A DNA stretch of 64,000 nt from a virus: IMG/VR virus record IMGVR_UViG_3300023174_000040, positions 62,001-126,000 of that record. One strand, written 5' to 3'. The notes under the pieces were generated by a model. The model saw only the letters and a list, made by a program, of their open reading frames with translations. It made no database searches and was not told the origin of the DNA. Shown piece by piece: positions 49,141 through 56,778 of this stretch. A program made the position numbers and the translations under genes. How positions within the stretch are numbered: the first letter of the stretch is position 1; each line of letters opens with the position of its first letter.

Positions 49141-49767
49141 ATGATAAAACAAGCAATGAACGAGTTGTCTATTGAAGAAATTCAAAAAAATTTGAATTTT
49201 ACTGTCCCCAATATCACAGATTTTGTAGAAAAATACAAAAATCATTTTGAAGAATTTCTAAAAGATCCGACAGAACTTGTCACAAAAATAATTCGTGCAA
49301 TAGTGTCTAAAAAAAATTATGAGCATTTAGCAGAAGAATTAGATTTGCCGCCTTCATATGTTTATAGTATTGGCGTAATGATGAAAAATAATTCAGAATT
49401 TATAAAAAATTCTAATTCATTTGAGTCTATGCTTTGTTCTTTTTCAAAAAATATAAATTACGAATCTTTTTTACATTCAACAAAAGCAAAAAAAGAAAGC
49501 GAATTTATAATCAATATTTACAATTTTGAATTTCCAGATTGGTTTGACGAATCTGAACCATTGGTGATAACTTATCCTTGTGATATTTCTAATTACTTTG
49601 AATTACAAGATAATTTACATTTGAGGATTTTTGAAAACAATCATTGGGAATGTCCTTTGAGAAATCAAACTGGAGATAAACATCATTACATTACTGCTGA
49701 AACCAATCTTCAAAAAGAAGAAATGTTGCAATTTTTATTGTTGGGCTGTAAATATTTATTTTATTGA
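49141..49767 (+). CDS. Hypothetical protein with HTH-like segment
   Basis: 208 residues; ATG 49141 adjoins the previous stop, ATG 49156 is an alternative. The stretch KKNYEHLAEELDLPPSYVYSIGVMM resembles a helix-turn-helix. The rest is not recognised. Confidence 0.55.
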   Translation: MIKQAMNELSIEEIQKNLNFTVPNITDFVEKYKNHFEEFLKDPTELVTKIIRAIVSKKNYEHLAEELDLPPSYVYSIGVMMKNNSEFIKNSNSFESMLCSFSKNINYESFLHSTKAKKESEFIINIYNFEFPDWFDESEPLVITYPCDISNYFELQDNLHLRIFENNHWECPLRNQTGDKHHYITAETNLQKEEMLQFLLLGCKYLFY

Positions 49768-49779
49768 GAAGAAAAATTT

Positions 49780-50184
49780 ATGAATATCGGAAAACTTATT
49801 AAAGAAAATCGCAAAAAATTAAATATGACCCAAAAAGAGTTGGCACAAACTCTTGGAATTAGTCATATCACAGTTTGCAGATGGGAAACTAATTTTATAG
49901 TTCCAACAAATTATAACTGGATAGTTCTACAAAATTTATTCGGACTACGAAAAGACAATTTAATAATGCCAACTAAAGGCTTTACACCAGTAAAAGTTAG
50001 AATTATTAAGCCTTTGAAAAAATTCAAGAAAATAAATAAAACCGCTGAAAGAAACAAACAAATTATCGAAAATTATAAAAAAGGAATACCAATAGACAAT
50101 TTAGCAAAATTCTACTCCATAAAGGAAAGTACAATAAAAAGTATTCTACTTAGTCAAAAAATAAAATTAAATGTAAGAGAATAA
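49780..50184 (+). CDS. XRE-family regulator with second HTH
   Basis: 134 residues. The N-terminus (IGKLIKENRKKLNMTQKELAQTLGISHITVCRWETNFIVPT) is a classic Cro/CI-type HTH. The C-terminus (IIENYKKGIPIDNLAKFYSIKESTIKSILLSQKI) is a second, resolvase- or sigma-like HTH. It directly precedes the 36-bp repeat array, which it could in principle bind. Confidence 0.75.
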   Translation: MNIGKLIKENRKKLNMTQKELAQTLGISHITVCRWETNFIVPTNYNWIVLQNLFGLRKDNLIMPTKGFTPVKVRIIKPLKKFKKINKTAERNKQIIENYKKGIPIDNLAKFYSIKESTIKSILLSQKIKLNVRE

Positions 50185-50840
50185 GATTTTGATTCCCAGC
50201 CAGTGGCTGGGATTTTAACAAGAGTCAAGAGTGAACCAGAAGCCCAGATTTTTTCATTTTGCCGGAGTGAACCAACCTGATTGATTTTAACAAGGACGAG
50301 AAGTGAACCATTATTAACGATTTTAACATGAACGTTGAGTGAGTCATCAGACTGGATTTTTACATACTGCCGGAGCGAACCAAGCCCGACGATTTTAACA
50401 AGGTGATCAAGTGAACCAGCGATGGTGATTTTTAACAAAAGAACCATCATTCGATATTTAACAAGGTAGTTGAGTGAACCAATGTGAGAGATTTTGCATG
50501 TATAGTGAGTGAACCTTCGACCCGGATTTTAACACTGATCAAGAGTGAACCTAGCCCTTCGATTTTAACAAGGTAGTTGAGTGAACCACAGTCGGGAATT
50601 TTAACAAATTTGGTGAGTGAACCATCATTCGATATTTTAACAAGGTAGTTGAGTGAACCACAGACCCGGATTTTAAACAGTGATCAACAGTGAACCAATT
50701 TGCTTGATTTTAACAAGGTGAAAGAGTGAACCTAGTGCCGGTATTTTAACAATGTGCGAGAGTGAACCAAATAAGAAGATTTTAACATGATGGTTTAGTG
50801 AACCTAGCTGTGCGATTTTAACAATGTGCGAGAGTGAACC
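50185..50840 (+). repeat. Tandem array with 36-bp period: two conserved 10-mers, two variable 8-mers
   Basis: About 18 units. Each is GATTTTAACA, eight variable bases, GAGTGAACCA, eight variable bases; the two blocks thus alternate every 18 bases. The first seven units from 50211 are exactly in phase; later ones have single-base indels (for example at 50427-50470 and 50500). On the minus strand a unit reads G-S-L-x-x-x-V-K-I-x-x-x, and frames of 98 and 72 codons exist but are broken by the indels. Third codon positions in the blocks are conserved, so DNA- or RNA-level function is possible. Confidence 0.85.
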
Positions 50841-50890
50841 AAAAAATTCTACTTGAAAAAAGTTTAAAAGTGTGTTAAAGTGAAAAACCA

Positions 50891-50909
50891 AGTTTCCCTC
50901 CGGTACGGT
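50891..50909 (+). promoter_or_regulatory. GGTACGGT motif within an inverted repeat
   Basis: Reads AGTTTCCCTCCGGTACGGT. TTCCCTCC pairs with GGAGGGAA just downstream, leaving GGTACGGTT as the loop. Lies after the repeat array and about 115 bases before the start at 51025; that leader contains no other gene. Confidence 0.6.
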
Positions 50910-51024
50910 TGGAGGGAACTTTGTGAGCGTGACTTGGGGCTGCCTCTCCTAAATCTATAGTCCGTAAAAAGTGTAAAAATAATCAGTGCAGAATAACCCA
51001 CAAACACTCAAAGGAGAAATTAAA

Positions 51025-51369
51025 ATGAAATGGACAAATTGTTATACGCAAGAAAGTGCCAAGTATATTGCTAACTGCCCTACTATTGCAAGGGCTTATG
51101 GATATTCCACCAATTATAAGCCTAATCAATCATACAAAATTTTAGAATTTAAAAATGGTCTTGGAGATATTTGGTGTGAAATACAAATAAAAGGTATTTT
51201 CTTTAATAAATGTTTTAAGTGTTGGCATCCGTCTGAATATGGCCCAACATCTTTTATACCATCCTTCAAAAGTAAAGAAGATATTAAAGATTTTTTCATT
51301 GCTCTTGAAAAAGAATATAGTAATTATAAATTAAAAAACACAATTACAATTCAAGAATCATCAATGTGA
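51025..51369 (+). CDS. Hypothetical protein
   Basis: 114 residues from ATG 51025 with RBS AAAGGAG. Residues WCEIQIKGIFFNKCFKCWHPSEYGPTSF include a Cys pair. No family recognised. Ends 12 bases before tRNA-Leu. Confidence 0.6.
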   Translation: MKWTNCYTQESAKYIANCPTIARAYGYSTNYKPNQSYKILEFKNGLGDIWCEIQIKGIFFNKCFKCWHPSEYGPTSFIPSFKSKEDIKDFFIALEKEYSNYKLKNTITIQESSM

Positions 51370-51381
51370 ACTCCAAAATAA

Positions 51382-51466
51382 GCTGAAGTGGCGAAACTGG
51401 CGAAACGCAGGGGACTTAAAATCCCCCACATTAGAAACACTGCGGGTTCGAATCCCGCCTTCAGCA
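51382..51466 (+). tRNA. tRNA-Leu(UAA)
   Basis: Uninterrupted: acceptor GCTGAAG/CTTCAGC, anticodon stem GGGGA/TCCCC with loop CTTAAAA (anticodon TAA), a long class II variable arm and T-arm GCGGG-TTCGAAT-CCCGC. Discriminator A, no encoded CCA. Confidence 0.92.
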
Positions 51467-51482
51467 CTGTAAATAAAAACAA

Positions 51483-51842
51483 GGGGGCGTAAAGGTATCG
51501 ACTGGATAAAAAGATTTATAACTGCATGTCGAGGTTAGTCGAACGGCCTCGTTAAAATTCGACTAAAGCCTTAACTGGCACTGTTAATTACGCAATGGCT
51601 GCCTGATAAAAAGGGCAACCACGAATCTAGGAAGCTAATGTTGGATGCGTCCTAAAATTCGTCGTCAAATCCAACTGGTTTTCTGGTGGTCAACTTACCT
51701 GAAAACGAGAAAATAGGTTGAGAGATTTTAAAGACTTTTGTTTATTGTAATCTTTAAAATCTATTTGAACAATAAACCAAACATGTGAAGAAGTTATATT
51801 TTGATTTATTTCAGGACAGGAGTTCGACTCTCCTCGCCTCCA
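51483..51842 (+). ncRNA. ssrA: tmRNA (ssrA)
   Basis: The 5' end GGGGGCG pairs with CGCCTCC at the 3' end, and a T-arm AGGAG-TTCGACT-CTCCT precedes it, forming the tRNA-like domain (GGGGGCGTAAAGGTATCGAC start). The tag frame ends ...NYAMAA before TGATAA (51604-51609); a plausible full tag is ALTGTVNYAMAA from GCC 51568. A long pairing TTAGTCGAA/TTCGACTAA lies just upstream of the tag. About 360 bases. It rescues stalled ribosomes and tags nascent chains. Confidence 0.9.
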
Positions 51843-51867
51843 TTTATAATTTCAACTAAAGGAAAAC

Positions 51868-52074
51868 ATGAAAAAAATCGTTAATAACAACAACAATCTA
51901 AAAATAAAAAAGATCGTTGGTTCTACCCTTTGCTTTTTGATTTTATCTTCTGCCGTTATTGCAATTGCAGGTATTTGGGGTGGATTGACAGGAGAAATTG
52001 TTTGGCAATGTCTCCTTACATTTGGTGTAGCAGGATCATCAATTGCCTTGGGTGCTGCTGTCTACTTTAAATAA
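51868..52074 (+). CDS. Small membrane protein
   Basis: 68 residues, Asn/Lys-rich start then two transmembrane helices (TLCFLILSSAVIAIAGIWGGL and LLTFGVAGSSIALGAAVYF). RBS AAAGGAAAAC. Sits between tmRNA and tRNA-Tyr; its last codons (ACTTTAAATAAT) recur inside the tRNA-Tyr D-loop. Confidence 0.6.
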   Translation: MKKIVNNNNNLKIKKIVGSTLCFLILSSAVIAIAGIWGGLTGEIVWQCLLTFGVAGSSIALGAAVYFK

Positions 52075-52078
52075 TATA

Positions 52079-52176
52079 GGTTGATTTCCCGACTTTAAAT
52101 AATCTGGATTGGTCAAAGGGGTTTGACTGTAAATCAAATGCTATTAGCTTCGCAGGTTCGAATCCTGCATCAACCA
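52079..52176 (+). tRNA. tRNA-Tyr(GUA) with enlarged D-loop
   Basis: Acceptor GGTTGAT/ATCAACC, anticodon arm TTTGA-CTGTAAA-TCAAA (GTA), class II variable arm and T-arm GCAGG-TTCGAAT-CCTGC are normal. The D-region CCCGA...GGTCAAAGGG fits tRNA-Tyr, but about 16 bases are inserted between CCCGA and TTGGTCAAA. The insert contains ACTTTAAATAAT (52092-52103), an exact copy of 52064-52075 at the end of the upstream gene. Confidence 0.85.
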
Positions 52177-52177
52177 G

Positions 52178-52324
52178 TTTATTTTTCCTCTGCCCTCTCC
52201 CTAGTGCCTCTCTCGCCCCACCGTTGGCCCTCTCCCGCCCGTTTCCCGCTTCTCGTTCCACAGACTCCATGAGCAGCAAAAACCTTCACAGTCACCTTTT
52301 TAAGAAGCTCTTTTAAGGGAAAAA
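52178..52324 (+). other. Gene-free GC-rich pyrimidine tract
   Basis: Bases 52190-52265 are rich in CCT/CTCCC steps and much more GC-rich than the surroundings. No ORF, tRNA or motif copy is seen. It may be a transcript 3' end or imported sequence. Confidence 0.35.
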
Positions 52325-52573
52325 ATGAAACCTATTGAAGTTGGATTTGATGGAAGTTTTCAGATATGGTCAAAACACTTACCATCTAAAACCACAGACA
52401 TAAGACTGGCAGAGTTGCCAACATCTGAAAACTTTTCAGAATCATCGAATCCAAATTTTCAATTACCCAATACATTTTTATGGATCAGATCAGAAGATCC
52501 AAGGTTATTATACAGAAACAAGGATGGCACACTTTATAATGTTAATTTTGAGTCTATAGCAAAATCTGTTTGA
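52325..52573 (+). CDS. Small hypothetical protein
   Basis: 82 residues (MKPIEVGFDGSFQIWSKHLPSKTTDIRLAELPTSENF ... TFLWIRSEDPRLLYRNKDGTLYNV), beta-rich. RBS AAGGGAAAA. Overlaps the next gene by four bases if TTG is used there. Unknown function. Confidence 0.6.
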   Translation: MKPIEVGFDGSFQIWSKHLPSKTTDIRLAELPTSENFSESSNPNFQLPNTFLWIRSEDPRLLYRNKDGTLYNVNFESIAKSV

Positions 52574-52824
52574 ATCAACCACTAAACAAGAAAGGACTTT
52601 TTGTTGTGAGTTCTGTTAAAGCCAGTAAGTCAGTAAGGAATTGGGTTGTTGCAACATACTGCGATTATGGTCAAGAGAATAAAAAGAGAGTTCTTAGACT
52701 TAGTTATAGTCTAAAATCAAGTAAGGGTGCTTGGGATAAACTCAAGAATTATTTCAGCAAGAATGGTTATCGTTGTTGGCAAGAGGATAAAAAGGGAAAT
52801 ATCCTAAACGACAGTAGGTCATAG
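52570..52824 (+). CDS. Small basic hypothetical protein
   Basis: 84 residues from TTG 52570 (TTGA overlap); GTG 52606 is an alternative. Basic beta-rich sequence (SVRNWVVATYCDYGQENKKRVLRLSYSLKSSKGAWDKLKNYF). Could bind nucleic acid; no family recognised. Confidence 0.5.
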   Translation: MNQPLNKKGLFVVSSVKASKSVRNWVVATYCDYGQENKKRVLRLSYSLKSSKGAWDKLKNYFSKNGYRCWQEDKKGNILNDSRS

Positions 52825-52827
52825 ATC

Positions 52828-53502
52828 ATGGAACATTTACAACAAAAATATTGTTTTTCATTATTAAAAAAATTCAATATTCCTATTGAAACAATAATAG
52901 ATGTGGGAGTATTTGTTGACACTCCTGTTTTAAGAAGTTTTTTCCCAGATAAAACTCACATATTATTTGAACCAATAGAAGAATTTCGGCCAATTATAGA
53001 AAATACATACAGAGATATTCAACACAAACTTTATAGTTTTCCTTTATATGAAGAAGACTGTGAAGTGAAAATGAAAATTAGTCTTGATGAAAATAAAAAA
53101 ATTAAACATTCAAGAATAACAAAAGAAGATTGTAAAAATTTTCGTGTAATGCAGGCTAAAAAGCTAGATTCAGTACTAAAAGACACCGATTTTAAAAAAC
53201 CTTACTTTCTAAAATTAGATGTCGATGATGCCGAATTAGAAATATTAAAAGGTGCAGTTGAAACTCTAAAATACTGTTCTGTTATACAGATAGAGATGCA
53301 CCCGAGAGATTTTCTGGAACGTTCTAATTTTATAGAACAACATGGTTTTAAATTGTTTGACATAGTGGATAATATTTACTATGAGGGACAATTAAGACAA
53401 TTCGATATGTTTTTTGTAAAAAGAGATATTTTAATAGAATATAATAGAGATTTTGAGAGTATGAAACTATTTGATCCAAATCTGTGGAAATCATTTAGAT
53501 GA
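52828..53502 (+). CDS. FkbM-family methyltransferase
   Basis: 224 residues. FkbM pattern: IIDVGVFVDTPVLRSFFPDKTHILFEPIEEFRPII, then RVMQAKKLDSVLK, PYFLKLDVDDAELEILKGAVETLKYCSVIQIE. These SAM-dependent enzymes usually methylate sugars or glycolipids. With the glycosyltransferases and hld genes it fits a glycan-modifying set. The canonical SAM loop GxNxG is replaced by DVGVFVD. Confidence 0.7.
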   Translation: MEHLQQKYCFSLLKKFNIPIETIIDVGVFVDTPVLRSFFPDKTHILFEPIEEFRPIIENTYRDIQHKLYSFPLYEEDCEVKMKISLDENKKIKHSRITKEDCKNFRVMQAKKLDSVLKDTDFKKPYFLKLDVDDAELEILKGAVETLKYCSVIQIEMHPRDFLERSNFIEQHGFKLFDIVDNIYYEGQLRQFDMFFVKRDILIEYNRDFESMKLFDPNLWKSFR

Positions 53503-53539
53503 AGTAGTATAATCCATCAAGGAAGATGGAGGTAGTAAT

Positions 53540-53791
53540 ATGAAGTACGGAAACTGTCTTTTTGGTGCATTTGTTTTATTGTGGACCGAAAGAAAAAATA
53601 ATCCACGATTTATAGTTAGGTACAGACCAGAGACCAGAATCCCGCACTTTATGGTAATTACCAAGGACTGTCTTTATCATTACAAGACTATTAAAGATAT
53701 TTTGCCTTGGCCACTATGCTATATTGTTTTCTTGGGAGAGTTTCAAAAACTTGAGCACGATAAAGAATACTTATTTCAAAAAAGAATATGA
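53540..53791 (+). CDS. Small conserved phage protein
   Basis: 83 residues (CLFGAFVLLWTERKNNPRFIVRYRPETRIPHFMVITKDCLYHY), a pattern seen in several phage hypothetical proteins. TATAAT at 53508-53513 and RBS ATGGAGG upstream indicate its own promoter. Confidence 0.6.
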   Translation: MKYGNCLFGAFVLLWTERKNNPRFIVRYRPETRIPHFMVITKDCLYHYKTIKDILPWPLCYIVFLGEFQKLEHDKEYLFQKRI

Positions 53792-53855
53792 AGAAATGTA
53801 TTGAAGTTTCTTGTAGTTTCTTGTATATTTGCTATTGAATTCAAGGAGTAATTAA

Positions 53856-54296
53856 ATGAAAAAAATAGTTGCAAAAAAGTGGATTAAGGCTCTTAGAAGT
53901 GGAAAATATAAACGAGGAGAAGGTTTTCTCAAGCACTTCAACAGCAGGAATCAACCAAGGCACTGTTGTTTGGGAGTTCTTTGTGAGTTATATAATGAGT
54001 CAATGAAAAATAATCACAAGAAAACTCTTGCGGTTAAAACCTCTAATAGTGGTCGGCCTGCCCACGCCGACCGTCCCGAAAATGGATATGTTATATTCGG
54101 TGGCAAATATGGTAATTTGCCTGCTAATGTAAGAAGGTGGGCAGGAATGAAAGACTCTAATGGTGGGTTTACTTACATAGGAAAAGATCAATATGGTGAG
54201 TATAAAAAATTTGAGAGTCTATCTATATTAAATGATACTGGTAAGACATTCAAAACTATTGCTAACATTATTGAAAATAATATAGAGAGCATATGA
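53856..54296 (+). CDS. Conserved phage hypothetical protein
   Basis: 146 residues with RBS AAGGAG. WIKALRSGKYKRGEGFLKHF ... HCCLGVLCELYNES ... LPANVRRWAGM ... FESLSILNDTGKTFKTIANIIE matches a widespread phage and bacterial hypothetical family. Function unknown. Confidence 0.65.
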   Translation: MKKIVAKKWIKALRSGKYKRGEGFLKHFNSRNQPRHCCLGVLCELYNESMKNNHKKTLAVKTSNSGRPAHADRPENGYVIFGGKYGNLPANVRRWAGMKDSNGGFTYIGKDQYGEYKKFESLSILNDTGKTFKTIANIIENNIESI

Positions 54297-54332
54297 GAGA
54301 CCTATCGCCAGAAGATATCAACGATTTGGACT

Positions 54333-54437
54333 GATGAGTTTGAATATATCATTCCAGATGGAAGTATAGATAAAGAAACGGCTGAATATGATTTACATAA
54401 TAGATCAGTAAAAGATTACAAGCATTACAAAAATTAA
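54333..54437 (+). pseudogene. Fragment of the gene at 36688-37002
   Basis: The frame reads DEFEYIIPDGSIDKETAEYDLHNRSVKDYKHYKN, matching EREIEIMPDGSIDKETAEYFVDLHNEKLKRDK of the 36688 gene product minus two residues. There is no start codon or N-terminal half, so it is a decayed duplicate. Confidence 0.6.
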
Positions 54438-54454
54438 GAATTAGGATTATATTA

Positions 54455-54691
54455 ATGAGTTGGAACTATCGAGTCATTAAAAAAGCAACCAAGATTCCTG
54501 GGGGAGGAATTGATATTACTTATATTGTGCATAATGTATATCATGATGAAAATCTAGACATTGTAAACATTGGTAAAATATCACTTCCCGTGTCAGATAA
54601 TGTCGAAGGATTAAAGCACAACTTGAAGAAAATGCTAGAGGCTTGTAAAAAGTCAGTTATTGACTATAATACTGGAGAAGAAGTGAATTAA
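54455..54691 (+). CDS. Small conserved phage protein (family with 28293-28487)
   Basis: 78 residues (MSWNYRVIKKATKIPGGGIDITYIVHNVYHDENLDIVN ... LKKMLEACKKSVIDYNTGEE). Same layout as the gene at 28293. The following 128 bases hold no gene. Confidence 0.6.
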   Translation: MSWNYRVIKKATKIPGGGIDITYIVHNVYHDENLDIVNIGKISLPVSDNVEGLKHNLKKMLEACKKSVIDYNTGEEVN

Positions 54692-54819
54692 CACTCACCT
54701 TTGAGTTGATCGCCAAGGGTAACGTTCTGTGCCTCTAATTCCTATGATCCTGCTATATGCTGGTTCGCTATGGTTCAATGCACAATAATGGGGGCGTTTT
54801 TTAATACAAAGTAAACAAT

Positions 54820-55083
54820 ATGAAAAATTTTAATTGTGGAAAATTTACTTTTGTTGTTTCTTCTCAACAAGCAGATGAAATAAAAAAACAACTAGTAAAT
54901 CTTGGTACTGATGAGAGCACTATTGACATAAAATTTGCATCGGGGCCAGAACAATATTTAGTAAAAATTGGCTCTAATAATTGCAATTTTGAATTTCCTG
55001 AGCCGTTAAAACATTTTTTTTATGACAATGAATGGACTAGTTTTAGAAAAATAATAAAATTATCAGATGGAACATATTTGTAA
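54820..55083 (+). CDS. Small hypothetical protein
   Basis: 87 residues (MKNFNCGKFTFVVSSQQADEIKKQLVNLGTDESTIDIKF ...), alpha/beta-like. Followed after eight bases by the next gene. No family recognised. Confidence 0.55.
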   Translation: MKNFNCGKFTFVVSSQQADEIKKQLVNLGTDESTIDIKFASGPEQYLVKIGSNNCNFEFPEPLKHFFYDNEWTSFRKIIKLSDGTYL

Positions 55084-55091
55084 AGGATAAT

Positions 55092-55361
55092 ATGAAAAAA
55101 TATAAAAGTATTGAAGTTCACGAAGATACATTTTGCGATATCTGTGGGAACTCATGCAAAGATAAATTGGGTAACTATGAAAGTGCATCCCTAAGTGCAG
55201 ATTGGGGATATTCTAGTGGTAAAGATGGAACCAGATATGACATTGATCTATGCGAAAAATGTTTTGATGAAACAATAGAGTTCTTGAAAAGCAAGACATC
55301 TCCATCTTTGCCATTAGATCCCCTTCCCCTGAAGGGTCACGACGCCCACAATGGATTCTAA
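55092..55361 (+). CDS. Small zinc-binding protein
   Basis: 89 residues. CDICGNSCKD at the N-terminus and LCEKCFDETIEFLKSK later form a probable treble-clef or zinc-ribbon site, as in small phage proteins. C-terminal Pro-rich tail is more GC-rich and overlaps the next gene. Confidence 0.6.
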   Translation: MKKYKSIEVHEDTFCDICGNSCKDKLGNYESASLSADWGYSSGKDGTRYDIDLCEKCFDETIEFLKSKTSPSLPLDPLPLKGHDAHNGF

Positions 55362-55746
55362 TATGCTCAATAAAGAAGCTGCACTTAATAGTTTTGTAGA
55401 AGTCAAGAAGATTCACCTTGATGTTTTACTTTGGGAAAGTAAGCCAAAGAGGCCGAGCGAAAAACTTTCTAAAACATTTGCTTTTGTGAGAATATTTATA
55501 AATGATTCTCTTGTTCACAAGTATGGACCAAAAGAACAATATCTAATGGAGAGAATCGGTGGAGAAGAAGAACAACGTTTATCATACATAGATGATTGTA
55601 AAGAATACCTGATAAAAGTTGGTTTTATAGATCCAAGATTCAGTGCAATTCAACATCTAACCCTCGATAATGACTTTTGCGAATGGAAAAATATACCTTT
55701 TTCTTCTAACATTAATGAAGTTAAACTAAAGAGGGAATTGGTTTAA
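55351..55746 (+). CDS. Hypothetical protein
   Basis: 131 residues from ATG 55351 (or ATG 55363), overlapping the previous gene. Soluble, charged, with WESKPKRPSEKLSKTFAFVRIFIND. No family recognised. Confidence 0.55.
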   Translation: MDSNMLNKEAALNSFVEVKKIHLDVLLWESKPKRPSEKLSKTFAFVRIFINDSLVHKYGPKEQYLMERIGGEEEQRLSYIDDCKEYLIKVGFIDPRFSAIQHLTLDNDFCEWKNIPFSSNINEVKLKRELV

Positions 55747-55786
55747 ATATTTGATATGAAGATCTAAAAATCAAGACCACCAGAAT

Positions 55787-56116
55787 ATGAACGATATGCT
55801 AAAAGAAAAAATAAGTGAAAAGCCAGTCAGGATGATTGAAAAGGCTTGCTATTTCAATCAAATGAGGTCAGATGGAGACACTTGGCGTATTCATGGCGTT
55901 GTGGATGGAACGGAATTGATGCCTAGTCGCCCAATCGGTTTCGATAAAGATAAAAATATATTCGAAACCAAGAACACAATTTACAAGGTTGTTTCTTGGG
56001 GTACTATGACCAAGTGCATTGACGAAGAATTCTGGAAGCAAGTAGAAGCTGATATTAAAGAGATTAGGCAGCGACTTAATAGCTACCACAATTTAAAAAG
56101 GTTCAGTCTTGATTAA
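55787..56116 (+). CDS. Hypothetical protein
   Basis: 109 residues (MNDMLKEKISEKPVRMIEKACYFNQMRSDGDTWRIHGVVDGTELM ... EEFWKQVEADIKEIRQRL). Beta-rich start and helical end. Overlaps the tilS start by eight bases, so probably coupled to it. Confidence 0.55.
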   Translation: MNDMLKEKISEKPVRMIEKACYFNQMRSDGDTWRIHGVVDGTELMPSRPIGFDKDKNIFETKNTIYKVVSWGTMTKCIDEEFWKQVEADIKEIRQRLNSYHNLKRFSLD

Positions 56117-56762
56117 GATTATCAAAGAAATTGTTTCAAAAGAAACTCATTGCTATGTTGCCGTAAGCATGGGTGTCGATAGCGTATCTTCTTTATTTTG
56201 GTTGAGAAGCAAGGGATACAACATTACTCCATTGCACTTTAATCATAATCTAAGAGAACAGAACCATGCCATGGAAAATAAGTTCCATGAACTTTGTGGT
56301 AAATTAGGATTAAAAGGTATTGTGGGCAGAGGTGAAAACTTAAAAACAGAAAAAGATTGCAGAGATGCCCGCTTAAATTTTTATAAAGAGGTTGTGGATT
56401 ACGAAGGTTATGTAATCACTGCTCATCATCTCAATGATTATGTGGAAAGCTATTTAATTAATTGTTTTCGTGGACAACCCAATCACAATCCTTTTGAATT
56501 AATTAGCGAGTTCGATGGATTCAAGATCATCCATCCTTTTCTATTAAGTAAGAAAAAAGATTTTCAAGAGTACGTTGACAGGAATAAATGGAACTGCTAT
56601 ACTGTGGAGGACGAAACCAATAAGGTTGTCAAAGGAAGCAGAAGAAATTGGATTCGTCAAATAATCATTCCAGAAATGAAAAAACAAAAGTTAAGTCTAG
56701 AAAAATATTGTTCAAGGAGAATTGAAAAGAACTTGAAGAATAAGACGGTAATTCTAGACTAG
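56109..56762 (+). CDS. tilS: TilS-like tRNA(Ile)-lysidine synthetase
   Basis: 217 residues, the minimal N-terminal domain. PP-loop VAVSMGVDSVSSLFWL (SGGxDS type with changed second and third residues), then LHFNHNLRE, ARLNFYKEV, VITAHHLNDYVESYLINCFRG and a C-terminal DETNKVVKGSRRNWIRQIIIPEMKK follow TilS. TilS converts C34 of tRNA-Ile(CAU) to lysidine so that it reads AUA. The TTG start overlaps the previous gene. The next gene, 16 bases on, is a tRNA with a CAU anticodon, the expected substrate. Confidence 0.85.
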   Translation: MIKIIKEIVSKETHCYVAVSMGVDSVSSLFWLRSKGYNITPLHFNHNLREQNHAMENKFHELCGKLGLKGIVGRGENLKTEKDCRDARLNFYKEVVDYEGYVITAHHLNDYVESYLINCFRGQPNHNPFELISEFDGFKIIHPFLLSKKKDFQEYVDRNKWNCYTVEDETNKVVKGSRRNWIRQIIIPEMKKQKLSLEKYCSRRIEKNLKNKTVILD

Positions 56763-56778
56763 CACAGTTGGTTAATTT

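Noticed and set aside
50185-50840. CRISPR array
   Set aside because: Conserved blocks are only 10 bases and spacers 8 bases, two block types alternate, and no cas gene is present.
50154-50891. Minus-strand repeat ORFs (GSL...VKI) as real genes
   Set aside because: They are broken by indels and lack convincing starts; kept as a repeat array with coding as one hypothesis.
54692-54819. Possible tRNA in the 128-base gap
   Set aside because: TTCAAT-like and GGTTCG-like strings occur, but no stem supports a T-arm or acceptor.
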